A DNA stretch of 64,000 bases from Acidobacteriota bacterium (GCA_022711665.1 JAKLEN010000006.1:124001-188000); one strand, 5' to 3'. Positions 25,276-34,228 are shown, numbered from the stretch's first letter. Made by a program: numbers and translations. Notes: generated by a model from the letters alone, not told the origin.

Positions 25276-26481
25276 ATGAAAAGTTCGATCGTTTCCGTGA
25301 TGGGGCTGGCGCTCCTGGCCCTGGCGATGATCGTCCCGGCCCTGGCCAAGCAGGACGAGAACAAGGGCTTCAACGGGCTGGGTCTGGGGCTGGGCAACCT
25401 GGCGCGGCTGTCCAAGGCCCAGACGCGCTCGATCAGCCCGGAGAACTTCACCGGCGAGAAGGGCAAGGCGGCCATGTCCACCGATGGACCGGCCCTGAAC
25501 GCCGCCCGCGACCTCGGCCAGGGCTGGAAGGTCTCGCCGTATGTCCGCATCCCGGCCGGCCAGACGTTCGTCATGGCCGACGTCAAGGGCGAGGGGGCCA
25601 TCCAGCAGATCTGGCTGACGCCCGCCGGCACCTGGCGCAACGCCATCCTGCGCATCTATTGGGACGGCGAGACGGAGCCATCGGTCGAGTGCCCCGTCGG
25701 CGACTTCTTCGCCTGCGGCTGGGGCCAATACGCCCAAGTCTCGTCGCTACCCGTCTGCGTCAACCCCGGTAGCGCCTTCAACTGCTACTGGGAGATGCCC
25801 TTCCGCAAGGGCTTCCGCATGACCCTGGAGAACATCGGGGCCAAGCCGCGCGAAGGCGAGCCGCCTTCGACCAACCAGTTCACCCTCTACTACCAGATCA
25901 ACTACGCGCTGACCGACGTCCCGGACGACGCCGCCTATTTCCACGCCCAGTTCCGGCGCGTCAACCCGCTGCCCTACAAGGACGTCTACACCATCCTCGA
26001 CGGCGTCAAGGGCTGGGGCCATTATGTCGGCACCTACATGGCCTGGGGCGTTCACAACAACGGCTGGTGGGGCGAAGGGGAGATCAAGTTCTACCTGGAC
26101 GGCGATTCGAAGTTCCCGACGATCGCCGGCACCGGGACCGAAGACTACTTCTGCGGCTCCTACGACTTCGACGCCAAGGCCCCCGACGGCTCGATCCAGT
26201 ACCGCGAGTTCACGACGCCCTACGCCGGCCTGCCCCAGGTCATCCGCGGCGACGGGCACTACCAGATCATGCAGAGGTTCGGCCTCTACCGCTGGCACAT
26301 CATGGATCCCATCCGCTTCGAGAAGGACCTCAAGGTGACCATCCAGGCGCTGGGCTGGCGATCGGGCGGGCGCTACCTGCCGCTCCAGGACGACATCTCG
26401 TCGGTGGGGTTCTGGTACCAGCAGGAGCCCCATGCCAAGTTCCCCAAGCTTCCCTCGCGGGATTACCTGGAGATCATCTAG
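25276..26481 (+). CDS. Exported DUF2961 protein (GH172 family), short form
   Basis: A 401-residue secreted protein; start chosen at the ATG with AGGAGG four bases upstream and followed by a signal peptide (cleavage near PALAK). The DUF2961 core shows WLTPAGTWRNAILRIYWDG, SVECPVGDFF, NCYWEMPF, WWGEGEIKFYLDG (Glu267/Glu269) and GTGTEDYFCGSYDF (Glu289). Characterised GH172 enzymes act on fructofuranosides or D-arabinofuranosides, and two conserved Glu in these motifs are thought catalytic. It lacks the extra C-terminal domain of the four other GH172 proteins in this window and stands apart from their cluster. Confidence 0.88.
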   Translation: MKSSIVSVMGLALLALAMIVPALAKQDENKGFNGLGLGLGNLARLSKAQTRSISPENFTGEKGKAAMSTDGPALNAARDLGQGWKVSPYVRIPAGQTFVMADVKGEGAIQQIWLTPAGTWRNAILRIYWDGETEPSVECPVGDFFACGWGQYAQVSSLPVCVNPGSAFNCYWEMPFRKGFRMTLENIGAKPREGEPPSTNQFTLYYQINYALTDVPDDAAYFHAQFRRVNPLPYKDVYTILDGVKGWGHYVGTYMAWGVHNNGWWGEGEIKFYLDGDSKFPTIAGTGTEDYFCGSYDFDAKAPDGSIQYREFTTPYAGLPQVIRGDGHYQIMQRFGLYRWHIMDPIRFEKDLKVTIQALGWRSGGRYLPLQDDISSVGFWYQQEPHAKFPKLPSRDYLEII

Positions 26482-26517
26482 GGCCCGGCCCGGAGCTTCG
26501 AGAGGCCGGCCCGGGCC
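26482..26517. terminator. GC-rich inverted repeat between convergent genes
   Basis: GGCCCGG (26482-26488) pairs with CCGGGCC (26511-26517) and CCGG (26490-26493) with CCGG (26506-26509), with one-base bulges. It starts right after the GH172 stop and faces the end of the coiled-coil gene. No T-run follows. Confidence 0.3.
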
Positions 26518-26529
26518 GCGCGCCGGGGC

Positions 26530-27852
26530 TCAGTTCTCCCGGCCCTCGACCTCGTCGAGGATGGTCCGCAGGTAGTTCGGCGTGCTAGAGGTCCGGACGT
26601 CGTAGGCCCGCTTCATGGCCTTGAGCTCGTTGAGGAAAGGTTTGAAGTCCGAGGGATCGCTCCAGTTGGCCATGGTCAGGCGCTCGATGATGTCTTTCAT
26701 AGCGGCCGGGCCGACGATCTCCTGGAGCGAGCCGGGCAGGCGGCCGTCTTCCTTGTCGCAGAAGCGGACGATCCGGAAGAACACCTTGCGCAGGATCTCC
26801 TGCTGGTTGAGGATCTCCTGCTTGAGCAGGAAGAGGTCCTTGACCGAGGCCGTCCGGGTCAGCTGGCCGTGGAGCTGCTGGGCGCCGTCCACGACCTTGT
26901 CCACGGTTTCCATGAAGGCGTCGGCGTCGAGCAGGGTGCCGGCCTCGGACGCGTAAAAGGCGAGCTCGGTGCCGTTCGTGACCGACTCGGTCCGGCGATA
27001 GCGGGCCAGGCCTTCCAGCGCGGCGGCGTCGGCGGCCTCACGGGGTTCTCGGGGCGCCTCTTCGGCCTCGGGACCGGCGGCCGCGTCGGGCGCGGGCGCG
27101 GGCTCGGGCGCCGGAGCGGCGTACTCCTCGGCGGGCGTGCGAGCCTCGACGAACTCGACGTCGTCATGCAGGCCGTCGTCGGCCCGATCGATCAGCCCGG
27201 CGGCGGCGGCCAGCTCCTCGGCCGTCTCCACGGCCGGGGCGCTCGGCGCCTCGTCCGTCCCGGCCATCGACGCGGCCTCGCCCTCGCCGTCCGAGAGCCC
27301 GGCCCGGCGCAGGGTGGCCAGCAGGTCGCGCACCTGGCGCAGCTTGCCGATCTCGCCGAGCCAATCCACCTCGTCCCCGGCCTTGAGCGCCGGGGGCGGC
27401 AGCTCGGCCACGAGGCCCGCGTATCCGGCCAGGCGCTTCTTGAGCGAGTCGTATTCGGCTTCGGCCCGGACCCGGATCTTCTCGATCTCCTCGTTGAGGC
27501 CGCCGATCTTCTCCAGCTCGCCGCCGGCCAGGGCGGCGGCGTTCTCCATCATCTTCTGGTAGTTGACGGCCCGGGCGAAATGGCCGCGGACCTCGCCGCG
27601 GAGGTGCTCCTCGGTGGACTGCAGCTCGGCCATGGTGACCTTGTGGCCCTCGAGCAGCTGGCGCACCTCGGCGAACTCCCGATTGACGGCCTCGATCCGG
27701 CGCTGGGCCTCTTCCTTCTCGCGGTTGATGCGCTCTATGAGCGACTGCTCGACCTCGCTCTTCTGGGCCGAGAAGATCTCGCTGACGCGCTTCTCCAGGC
27801 CGTCGAGGATATCCGTCTGGTCGAGCTGGAGATCATCCGGGTTGGCGCTCAT
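26530..27852 (-). CDS. Coiled-coil protein of unknown function next to a PilZ gene
   Basis: A 440-residue acidic protein. The start at 27852 has GGAGG five bases upstream; the open frame extends much further but there only shadows other genes. Residues about 15-170 are heptad-like coiled coil (SEVEQSLIERINREKEEAQ onward), about 185-300 are Ala/Glu/Pro-rich and probably disordered, and about 300-440 form a conserved-looking helical domain (LARYRRTESVTNGTELAFY). No signal peptide or membrane segment. It is coupled to the PilZ gene by an 11-base gap, which suggests a c-di-GMP-linked cytoplasmic role. Family not recognised. Confidence 0.72.
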   Translation of the reverse strand: MSANPDDLQLDQTDILDGLEKRVSEIFSAQKSEVEQSLIERINREKEEAQRRIEAVNREFAEVRQLLEGHKVTMAELQSTEEHLRGEVRGHFARAVNYQKMMENAAALAGGELEKIGGLNEEIEKIRVRAEAEYDSLKKRLAGYAGLVAELPPPALKAGDEVDWLGEIGKLRQVRDLLATLRRAGLSDGEGEAASMAGTDEAPSAPAVETAEELAAAAGLIDRADDGLHDDVEFVEARTPAEEYAAPAPEPAPAPDAAAGPEAEEAPREPREAADAAALEGLARYRRTESVTNGTELAFYASEAGTLLDADAFMETVDKVVDGAQQLHGQLTRTASVKDLFLLKQEILNQQEILRKVFFRIVRFCDKEDGRLPGSLQEIVGPAAMKDIIERLTMANWSDPSDFKPFLNELKAMKRAYDVRTSSTPNYLRTILDEVEGREN

Positions 27853-27863
27853 GGGGGCCTCCT

Positions 27864-28232
27864 TCAGAATTGGACGGACGTGGGCACGGTCTGCCCTTTG
27901 CCGTAAAGATGGGTGATCAGGACCAGGACGCCGGTCGGGATGCCGTGTTCGAACTCGACCCCCATCTCGTAGAGGCCGTCTTCGATCATGCGGTTCCAGC
28001 GGACGTCGGCCCGGGCCTTGACGATCTGCTTGGACTTGGAGAGATAGAGCGTCATGCGCAGCGAGGCGCCGACCTCGAAGAGATGATCGGTCAGGATCCG
28101 GGCGCCGCCGAGGGAGATATCCTTGGTCAGCGCGTTGAAGACGCGCGGCTCTTCGGCGGACGCGGCGCCGGGCAGCTCGATGGCCACCCGGTTCTCCTCG
28201 GCGATCCGTTTGTCCTTCCTGTTCTCGCGCAT
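27864..28232 (-). CDS. PilZ domain protein
   Basis: A 122-residue single-domain protein. The PilZ signatures are RKDKR (Arg5-x3-Arg9) and DISLGGARI (Asp38, Ser40, Gly42-Gly43), the two c-di-GMP-contacting motifs. It probably binds c-di-GMP and passes the signal to a partner; the coiled-coil protein encoded 11 bases downstream is the obvious candidate. A TAGAAT-like -10 sits roughly 60 bases upstream. Motility or envelope targets cannot be told from the sequence. Confidence 0.85.
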   Translation of the reverse strand: MRENRKDKRIAEENRVAIELPGAASAEEPRVFNALTKDISLGGARILTDHLFEVGASLRMTLYLSKSKQIVKARADVRWNRMIEDGLYEMGVEFEHGIPTGVLVLITHLYGKGQTVPTSVQF

Positions 28233-28496
28233 GTCGCTGTCTCTCGGTTCCTTTCGCCGGGCGCAGGCGCGGCGATGGCAAATACAGGCCGATTCTAATC
28301 TGGGGCGGAAGGGCGTCCATCCCCGCTGGGGGTGAAAGGGGGGGGGAATGTCTGTCCCCTCCCGTGACCCCAGGAGAGAGGGCCCCTCGCGGGATCGGAC
28401 GGGCCGGGTTGCGGGCGGGAGGGGCAGCGGGCGGCGGCGGCGGGCGGGGGAGGGCGAAAGGAGGGTGCGGCCGGGGGCAGGGGACCGGCCCCGGCG

Positions 28497-29297
28497 TCAG
28501 CGCACGGGCTCGAAGGCGGCCGGGCGGGCCCGGAACCGGCCTTCGCCCCTGAGGAAGATGGCCATGTGGACGTAGCGCCGGTCGGAGGGATCGAGCGGCG
28601 CCTCGCCCTCGTAGTCGTGCCAGCGGTCGATGAACTCGGCCCTGGGGATGACGCCGCGGGCGCCGAGGAGGGAGGGATCCTCGAAGTAGAGGTTCGCGGC
28701 GTCCAGACCCAGCAGGACCATGTAATGGCCGTCGTCCCAGGTCTCGGCCCAGGGAGCGTCCGGTTTGTCGCGCCAGGCCTGGAGGTCGACGATGACGGAG
28801 GCGCCCTCGGCCAAGGCGCGCTCGAGGTCGGCCAGCTCGAGCCCCTCGCGCATTTCGGCGGTCAGGCCGAGCTCGCGGGCGCCGCGGACGATGGCGTCGG
28901 GGTGCGTGCCCTGTTCGGGCGTCGTGCCCAGGCGGGCGGCCAGCCGGTCCTCGCGCTCCTCGATCCCCCAGCAGGCGAGAACGGCCTGGAGGGCGGCGGC
29001 TCCGCAGGAATAGCCGGTGCTCTGGCGTACGTCGGGAACGGCGGCGAAAGGAGAATCGGCCGGAACCGGGGCGGCGGGCGAGGGCGCGGCGGCCCCGGAC
29101 GGGACGGCGGACAGGAGGCCCGGGGCGGGGCCGGCGGCCGGGGAAGAAGCGGCCGGCGGCGCGGCCGGGGGGACGGAGCGGACGGGCGCGGGGGCAGGGG
29201 CGAGGGCGTCGCGGAGGCCGGCCAAGGGGATGGGCAGGCAGGTGCCGGCGAGCCATCCCGCGGCCAGGGCGACGAGGAGTGAGAACGCTCTTTTCAT
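28497..29297 (-). CDS. Exported C39-like cysteine peptidase family protein
   Basis: A 266-residue protein with a signal peptide (about 1-25), a Pro/Ala-rich linker (30-85) and a papain-like C39 domain. The likely triad is Cys98 (STGYSCGAAAL), His191 (WDDGHYMVLLG) and Asp207 (YFEDPS), in the right order and spacing. Free-standing C39-like proteins are often periplasmic peptidases or peptide-bond amidases; no double-glycine transporter is nearby. About 260 bases upstream of the PilZ gene it seems to be transcribed alone or with it. Confidence 0.78.
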   Translation of the reverse strand: MKRAFSLLVALAAGWLAGTCLPIPLAGLRDALAPAPAPVRSVPPAAPPAASSPAAGPAPGLLSAVPSGAAAPSPAAPVPADSPFAAVPDVRQSTGYSCGAAALQAVLACWGIEEREDRLAARLGTTPEQGTHPDAIVRGARELGLTAEMREGLELADLERALAEGASVIVDLQAWRDKPDAPWAETWDDGHYMVLLGLDAANLYFEDPSLLGARGVIPRAEFIDRWHDYEGEAPLDPSDRRYVHMAIFLRGEGRFRARPAAFEPVR

Positions 29298-29510
29298 CTA
29301 AGACCTCCGTCCGGTCGGCGCTCGGTTTCTCATCATCATACAAGTCGGCCCGCACGTCAATCGCGGCCGGAGGGCGCCTGGCGCCTAGCGGCTCCGCCCC
29401 GAAGCGGCCCGGGGGCCGGCGACATCAGGAATGATTCGACCGAATGCCGGGTCGGCAGGGTGCCGATGGCCGGGAGGGATACGAGAGGCAGGGACCGTCC
29501 TGGCCGTACG

Positions 29511-30185
29511 CTAGGAGAGGAGGGCGAGCAGGTCCGGCGGGTCCTGGAGCAGGACGTCGGCGCCGTTGGCCCGAAGTTCCTCCGCGGTCCTGAAGCCCCA
29601 TAGGGCGCCTGCGGCCAGCATGCCGGCGGCGCGGGCCGTCATCATGTCGATGTTAGTGTCCCCGACGAAGGCGCAATCAGCCGGGGTCAAGCCGAGCTCG
29701 GCGGCGATGGCCAGGGCCGCCGCCGGGTCGGGCTTGAGCGGCACGCCGGGAAGGGAGCCGCGGACGATATCGAAGCGGTGGGGGGCCAGGAGCTTCTCGA
29801 CCATCGCGGCCGTGAACATCTGGGCTTTGTTCGAGAGCACGGCCGTGCGGACGCCGCGGCGGGCCAGCCCGGTCAGGAGCTCCGGGATGCCGGCGTAGGG
29901 GCGGCTGTGGACATGCCAGCAGGCCTCGTACTCGCGGCGGTAATCATTCAGGATCTCGGCCACGACCGATTCGGCGGGGGCCGGCCGGCCGCGCCAGGCG
30001 AAGACCCGGCGGATGAGCTCCGCGGCGCCCTCGCCGACCAGGGTCTTCATCTCCTCGGCGCTGAAGCGCCCCAGGCCGCGCGGCTCGTAAACGCGGTTGG
30101 ACGCGTCGGTGATGTCCTCGATGGTGTCGAGCAGCGTCCCGTCGAGGTCGAAAATGACGGCCCTGATTGGGGACACAATACTCAT
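29511..30185 (-). CDS. HAD-superfamily phosphatase (phosphoglycolate phosphatase-like)
   Basis: A 224-residue HAD hydrolase with motif I FDLDGTLLD (Asp13, Asp15), motif II LSNK, the conserved Lys of PLKPDP, and the acidic motif VGDTNIDM. It has a helical cap as in Gph/PGP proteins. The ATG at 30185 lies inside palindromic repeat copy B, whose arm encodes the first residues MSIVSP; an upstream TTG at 30218 is possible but lacks a ribosome site. The original start may have been altered by the repeat insertion. Substrate not determined. Confidence 0.83.
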   Translation of the reverse strand: MSIVSPIRAVIFDLDGTLLDTIEDITDASNRVYEPRGLGRFSAEEMKTLVGEGAAELIRRVFAWRGRPAPAESVVAEILNDYRREYEACWHVHSRPYAGIPELLTGLARRGVRTAVLSNKAQMFTAAMVEKLLAPHRFDIVRGSLPGVPLKPDPAAALAIAAELGLTPADCAFVGDTNIDMMTARAAGMLAAGALWGFRTAEELRANGADVLLQDPPDLLALLS

Positions 30186-30267
30186 TTCCGAATTCTTTTT
30201 ACCGTCCGCCTTTTTCAATGAGCTTTACCCCCGCCGGAAATTCGGAAATGAGTATTGTGTCCCCGAT
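30166..30267. repeat. Palindromic repeat, copy B (29-base arms)
   Basis: Arms 30166-30194 and 30239-30267 are inverted copies matching at 28 of 29 positions, with a 44-base centre. The core is GGGGACACAATACTCATTTC. It overlaps the 3' end of the gamma-carbonic anhydrase gene and the start of the HAD gene. The right arm matches copy A over 27 bases. Confidence 0.93.
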
Positions 30268-30779
30268 TTGTGGAGCAGCATGAGCGCCGAGTATGTCTTC
30301 CAGGCGCGGTCGAGGCGGGCCCGGTCCTCGTCGTTTATCTCGCGGCGGACCTTGGCCGGGACGCCCGCGGCGATGACGCCGGGCGGTATCTCCGTGCCTT
30401 CCGGAACGACCGCGCCGGCGGCGACGATCGAGCCGCTGCCGACCTTGGCCCCGGACAGGACCGTGGCCCCCATGGCGATCATGGCGTCGTCGCCGACGGT
30501 GCAGGCATGGAGGATGGCGCCATGACCGACCGTGACGCGGGCCCCGACGCGGCACGACAGCCCGACGTCGACGTGGATGACCGCCCCGTCCTGGATGTTC
30601 GAGTCCTCGCCGATCTCGATCTCGGCGCCTTCCATGTCCGAGCGCAGGATGCAGCCGTACCAGACGCTGGCGCCCCGGCGCAGGATGACGCGGCCGGCCA
30701 AGACCGCCCCCGGCGCCACCCAGGCGTCCGCCGCGATATCGGGCGTCCCCAGCTTGTCGGCGATGCCGTGTTCTCCCAT
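30225..30779 (-). CDS. Gamma-carbonic anhydrase family protein (left-handed beta-helix)
   Basis: A 184-residue hexapeptide-repeat protein. The three zinc-ligand histidines of the family are His69 (AVIHVD), His86 (VGHGAIL) and His91 (HACTV). It ends beyond the usual helix in KSGTQYSFPNFRRG, a tail read from palindromic repeat copy B and not part of the family. It lies divergent from nrdJ. Many bacterial members (YrdA/PaaY group) are ferripyochelin-binding-like proteins with uncertain activity, so CO2 hydration is likely but not assured. Confidence 0.88.
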   Translation of the reverse strand: MGEHGIADKLGTPDIAADAWVAPGAVLAGRVILRRGASVWYGCILRSDMEGAEIEIGEDSNIQDGAVIHVDVGLSCRVGARVTVGHGAILHACTVGDDAMIAMGATVLSGAKVGSGSIVAAGAVVPEGTEIPPGVIAAGVPAKVRREINDEDRARLDRAWKTYSALMLLHKSGTQYSFPNFRRG

Positions 30780-30818
30780 CGGGGTCCTCCTTCCCGGAAA
30801 GGCGTATATTCTACCAAA

Positions 30819-30890
30819 ATGGGGGACACAATACCGTGTCCCGACTTTCTAACAGGAGAAAAAGTAGGGACACGGTATTGTGTCCCCCAT
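30819..30890. repeat. Palindromic repeat, copy C (30-base arms, 12-base loop)
   Basis: Arms 30819-30848 and 30861-30890 are inverted copies matching at 29 of 30 positions. The shared family core GGGGACACAATAC is followed here by CGTGTCCC instead of TCATTTCC, making each arm itself partly palindromic. It lies in the divergent gap between the carbonic anhydrase and ribonucleotide reductase genes. Confidence 0.93.
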
Positions 30891-30912
30891 CTTTCTTTCC
30901 CGCTCCGCCCCC

Positions 30913-30941
30913 TTGCATTTTGTGGTCTTCCGGTCTATCAT
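30913..30941 (+). promoter_or_regulatory. Possible promoter for the ribonucleotide reductase gene
   Basis: TTGCAT at 30913-30918, a 17-base spacer and TATCAT at 30936-30941 (five of six to TATAAT). It starts 22 bases beyond the repeat hairpin and 37 bases before the chosen ATG. No cobalamin riboswitch elements were recognised between it and the gene. Confidence 0.4.
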
Positions 30942-30977
30942 CGTTGCCACGCCGCTATATCTGGGGTGAGTGATCTC

Positions 30978-33080
30978 ATGTCATTGGAAACCAGTATGCC
31001 CGCGACCCGCGGCTTCACGGAGAACGCCCTTAAGATCCTCAAGGCCCGTTATTTCCTCAAGAACGACCAGGGGGAGTTCGTCGACAAGACCCCGGAGGAC
31101 CTCTTCCGCCGCGTCGCCGGCCACATTGCCTCGGCCGAAAGGACCGGGGCCGACCGCCGCAAGTACGCCGAGGCCTTCCTGCGGATCATGGCCGACCGCG
31201 ACTTCCTGCCCAACAGCCCCACCCTGACCGGCGCCGGCCGCGGCCTGTGCCTGTCGGCCTGCTTCGTCCTGCCCATCGAGGACTCTCTCGAGGCCATCTT
31301 CGAGACGGTCAAGAACGCGGCCCTCGTCCACAAGGAGGGCGGCGGCACCGGCTTCGACTTCAGCCGCCTCCGGCCCAAGGGCAGTCTCGTCCGCAAGACC
31401 CAGGGCGTCGCCTCCGGCCCCATCTCCTTCCTTAAGGTCATCGACGCCGCCACCGAGGCCGTCAAGCAGGGCGGCACCCGCCGCGGCGCCAACATGGGCA
31501 TCCTCCGCGTCGACCACCCCGACATCGAGGATTTCGTCCAGATGAAGCTCGACGGCTCGTCCGTCGCCAACTTCAACATTTCCGTGGCCGTCACCGACGC
31601 CTTCATGGCCGCCCTGGCCGCCGGCGCCGAGTACGACCTGGTCGACCCCCGCCTGGGCCGGGTCGTCGGCCGCAGGGACGCCCGCAAGGTCTTCCAGCTC
31701 ATCGTCGAGTCGGCCTGGGCCGTCGGCGACCCCGGCCTGATCTTCATCGATCGCGTCAACGCCGCCAACCCGACGGCCGGTCTCGGGCCCATCCGGGCCA
31801 CCAACCCCTGCGGCGAGCAGCCCCTCCACGACTACGAGTCCTGCAACCTCGGCTCGATCAACCTGGCCAACTTCCATGACCCGCGGGCCAGGGACCGCTT
31901 CGACTGGGCCCGTTTCGCCGCCGTCATCCGTCTCGGCGTCCGCTTCCTCGATGACGTCATCGATGTCAACCGCTACCCCTTGCCGCAGATCGAAAAGATG
32001 ACCCGCTCGACGCGCCGCATCGGCCTGGGGGTCATGGGCTGGGCCGACCTGCTCCTGCTCCTGAAGGTCCGCTACGACTCGCCCCGGGCCCTGGCCCTGG
32101 CCGACAAGGTCGCGGCCTTCCTCCGGGCCGAGGTCGAGTCCGCCTCCCGCGACCTGGCCGGCGAGCGCGGCTCCTTCCCGGCCATCGCCAAGTCGGTCTA
32201 CAAGGGCGCGAAGATGCGCAACGCCACGGTCTTCACCATCGCCCCGACAGGGACGATCTCGCGCATCGCCGGCTGCTCCTCGTCGATCGAGCCCGTCTTC
32301 GCCTTCGAGGTCGTCTCCAGGATCATCGACGCCGAGCTCAAGGACGTCCACCCGCTCTATGCCGCCTGGAAAGAGGAGAACCCGGGAAAACCCCTGCCCG
32401 ACTACTTCCGGGCCGCCCACCAGATCGCCCCCGAGTGGCACATCAGGACCCAGGCGGCCTTCCAGAAGCACGTCGACAACTCCGTCTCCAAGACCGTCAA
32501 CTTCCCCCACGAGGCCGCGGTCGAGGACGTCGAGAAGGCCTACCGCCTTGCCTGGGACCTGGGCGCCAAGGGCATCACCATCTACCGCGACGGCTGCCGC
32601 GAGAGCCAGGTCCTCTACAAGGACGGCGCGGACGTCCTCCACCCCCAGGGCCGCCCGGATTCGCTGCCCTCGGTCACCGACAAGATCAAGACCGGCTTCG
32701 GCAACCTCTACGTCACCATCTCCTTCCACAACCAGAAGCCCTTCGAGGTCTTCGCCTCGATCGGCAAGTCGGGCTATTCGACCATGGCCGACGCCGAGGC
32801 CCTCGGCCGCCTCATCTCGACCGCCCTCCGCAGCGGCGTCGAGCCCGAGGAGGTCATCACCCAGCTCAAGGGCATCGGCGGCTCCGAGCCCATCTTCACC
32901 GAGGGGGGCCTCATCCAGTCGATCCCCGACGCCATCGCCAAGGTCCTGGAAAAGCACTTCGGCGAGGTCCGGCACAACGCCAAGGATTTCTACACCGTTC
33001 GCTGCAAGATCTGCGGCGCGCTCCTCCCCGACGAGAAGTGCCCCGTCTGCATCAACTGCGGCTGGAGCAAATGCGCATGA
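30978..33080 (+). CDS. nrdJ: Adenosylcobalamin-dependent (class II) ribonucleotide reductase
   Basis: A 700-residue enzyme that reduces ribonucleotides to deoxyribonucleotides using a B12-generated thiyl radical. Readable signatures are NSPTLTGAGRG near residue 78, the active-site loop NPCGEQPLHDYESCNLGSIN near 277 with its Cys and Glu, and APTGTISRIAGCSSSIEP. The C-terminal zinc-ribbon-like CKICG...CPVCINCGWSKC serves the redox relay. ATG at 30978 is chosen; the frame is open 5' through the neighbouring gene region. It overlaps the MscS gene by ATGA. No class I or III reductase is seen here. Confidence 0.93.
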   Translation: MSLETSMPATRGFTENALKILKARYFLKNDQGEFVDKTPEDLFRRVAGHIASAERTGADRRKYAEAFLRIMADRDFLPNSPTLTGAGRGLCLSACFVLPIEDSLEAIFETVKNAALVHKEGGGTGFDFSRLRPKGSLVRKTQGVASGPISFLKVIDAATEAVKQGGTRRGANMGILRVDHPDIEDFVQMKLDGSSVANFNISVAVTDAFMAALAAGAEYDLVDPRLGRVVGRRDARKVFQLIVESAWAVGDPGLIFIDRVNAANPTAGLGPIRATNPCGEQPLHDYESCNLGSINLANFHDPRARDRFDWARFAAVIRLGVRFLDDVIDVNRYPLPQIEKMTRSTRRIGLGVMGWADLLLLLKVRYDSPRALALADKVAAFLRAEVESASRDLAGERGSFPAIAKSVYKGAKMRNATVFTIAPTGTISRIAGCSSSIEPVFAFEVVSRIIDAELKDVHPLYAAWKEENPGKPLPDYFRAAHQIAPEWHIRTQAAFQKHVDNSVSKTVNFPHEAAVEDVEKAYRLAWDLGAKGITIYRDGCRESQVLYKDGADVLHPQGRPDSLPSVTDKIKTGFGNLYVTISFHNQKPFEVFASIGKSGYSTMADAEALGRLISTALRSGVEPEEVITQLKGIGGSEPIFTEGGLIQSIPDAIAKVLEKHFGEVRHNAKDFYTVRCKICGALLPDEKCPVCINCGWSKCA

Positions 33081-34186
33081 GCCACCTGATCCCCTTCACC
33101 GCCACCGTCACCGCCGTCGCCGCCGCCATCCTCCAGGCCGGGCCTGAGGCCGGGCCCGCCGCCGCGCCGCCCCCCCTGGCGCTGTCGCACCTCTTCATAA
33201 CGCTGGCCATCCTGGCGGCGGCCATCGTCCTGGGCTTCATCGTCCAGCGGGTGGTCGCCTCGACCATGCACGCCATGGCCAAGAGGACGGCCAACGAGTG
33301 GGACGACATCATCGTCGAATCGATGCGGGGCCTGGTCGTCCTGTGGTTCGCCCTCATCGGCCTGGCCGTCATCCTGCGCCTGGTCCCGCTGCGGGCCGAG
33401 GTGGCCCTGATCGTCCGGCGCTCGGCCGCCGTCCTGGGCATCCTGTCCACGGCCGTCTTCTTCACCCGGGCGGCGCGCCGGTCCATCCACGTCTACATCG
33501 ACCGCAAGGTCCAGGTGCCGACTTCGATCTTCAAGAACTTCGCCTCGTTCATCATCTATCTGCTGGCCTTCCTCGTCGTCCTCGACCACCTCGGCATCTC
33601 CATCACGCCGCTGCTGACGGCCATGGGCGTCAGCGGCCTGGCCGTGGCCCTGGCCTTCCAGGACACGATGGCCAACCTCTTCGCCGGCATGAACATCCTC
33701 ATGGCCCGGAAGATCCAGGTGGGCGACTACATCCGCCTGGATTCGGGCGAGGAGGGGAGGGTCGTTGACATCAGCTGGCGGAACACGACCCTGCGGAACC
33801 CCGACGACAACATGGTCATCGTGCCCAACAGCAAGCTGGCCGCGGCCATCTACACCAACACCCACCTGCCGGCCAGCGAGATGGGGCTCTACCTGCCGGT
33901 CACGGTCGCCTTCGACAGCGACCTGGCCCTGGTCGAGCGGGTGACGATCGAGGTGGCCGCCGAGGTCCTGGCCGTGCCGGAGTGGCACGTCCCCGGCTTC
34001 GAGCCTTATATCCGCTACAACGCCTACACCGACCTGGGCGTCCGCTTCTCGGTCGGCCTGCGGATCGGGGAATACGAGCAGCAGTACCGCGTCCGCCACG
34101 CGTTCTACAAGCGGCTGCACGAGCGCTTCCGGGCCGAAGGGATCAAGCTGGCCGTCCCGCCCCGCCTCGTCACTATAGACAAATAG
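33077..34186 (+). CDS. Small-conductance mechanosensitive channel family protein (MscS)
   Basis: A 369-residue membrane protein with about four helices. The pore helix segment GVSGLAVALAFQDTMANLFAGM and the following beta domain (QVGDYIRLDSGEEGRVVDISWRNTTLR, then MVIVPNSKL) are the MscS signature. It would act as an emergency valve for osmotic downshock in the inner membrane. The start overlaps the reductase stop by ATGA, an odd coupling of a channel to nucleotide metabolism that may be fortuitous. Confidence 0.92.
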   Translation: MSHLIPFTATVTAVAAAILQAGPEAGPAAAPPPLALSHLFITLAILAAAIVLGFIVQRVVASTMHAMAKRTANEWDDIIVESMRGLVVLWFALIGLAVILRLVPLRAEVALIVRRSAAVLGILSTAVFFTRAARRSIHVYIDRKVQVPTSIFKNFASFIIYLLAFLVVLDHLGISITPLLTAMGVSGLAVALAFQDTMANLFAGMNILMARKIQVGDYIRLDSGEEGRVVDISWRNTTLRNPDDNMVIVPNSKLAAAIYTNTHLPASEMGLYLPVTVAFDSDLALVERVTIEVAAEVLAVPEWHVPGFEPYIRYNAYTDLGVRFSVGLRIGEYEQQYRVRHAFYKRLHERFRAEGIKLAVPPRLVTIDK

Positions 34187-34228
34187 GGCCGGGGCTCAGG
34201 GCCTTCGGTCGGCGGCCCGGTAAAAAGC

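Noticed and set aside
28233..28496. G-rich gap with a run of nine G before the PilZ gene
   Set aside because: No hairpin, repeat copy or coding frame that I could support; only a weak TAGAAT-like -10 for the PilZ gene.
27853..29355. Apparent 941-residue reading of the coiled-coil gene upstream through PilZ and C39 genes
   Set aside because: The upstream part is an off-frame shadow of two well-supported genes; GGAGG and ATG at 27852 define the start.
30255..30977. Apparent N-terminal extension of the ribonucleotide reductase
   Set aside because: It is antisense to the carbonic anhydrase gene and crosses the repeat hairpin.
30780..30977. Cobalamin riboswitch before the B12-dependent reductase
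   Set aside because: Looked for the B12-box pattern and did not find it; most of the gap is the palindromic repeat.
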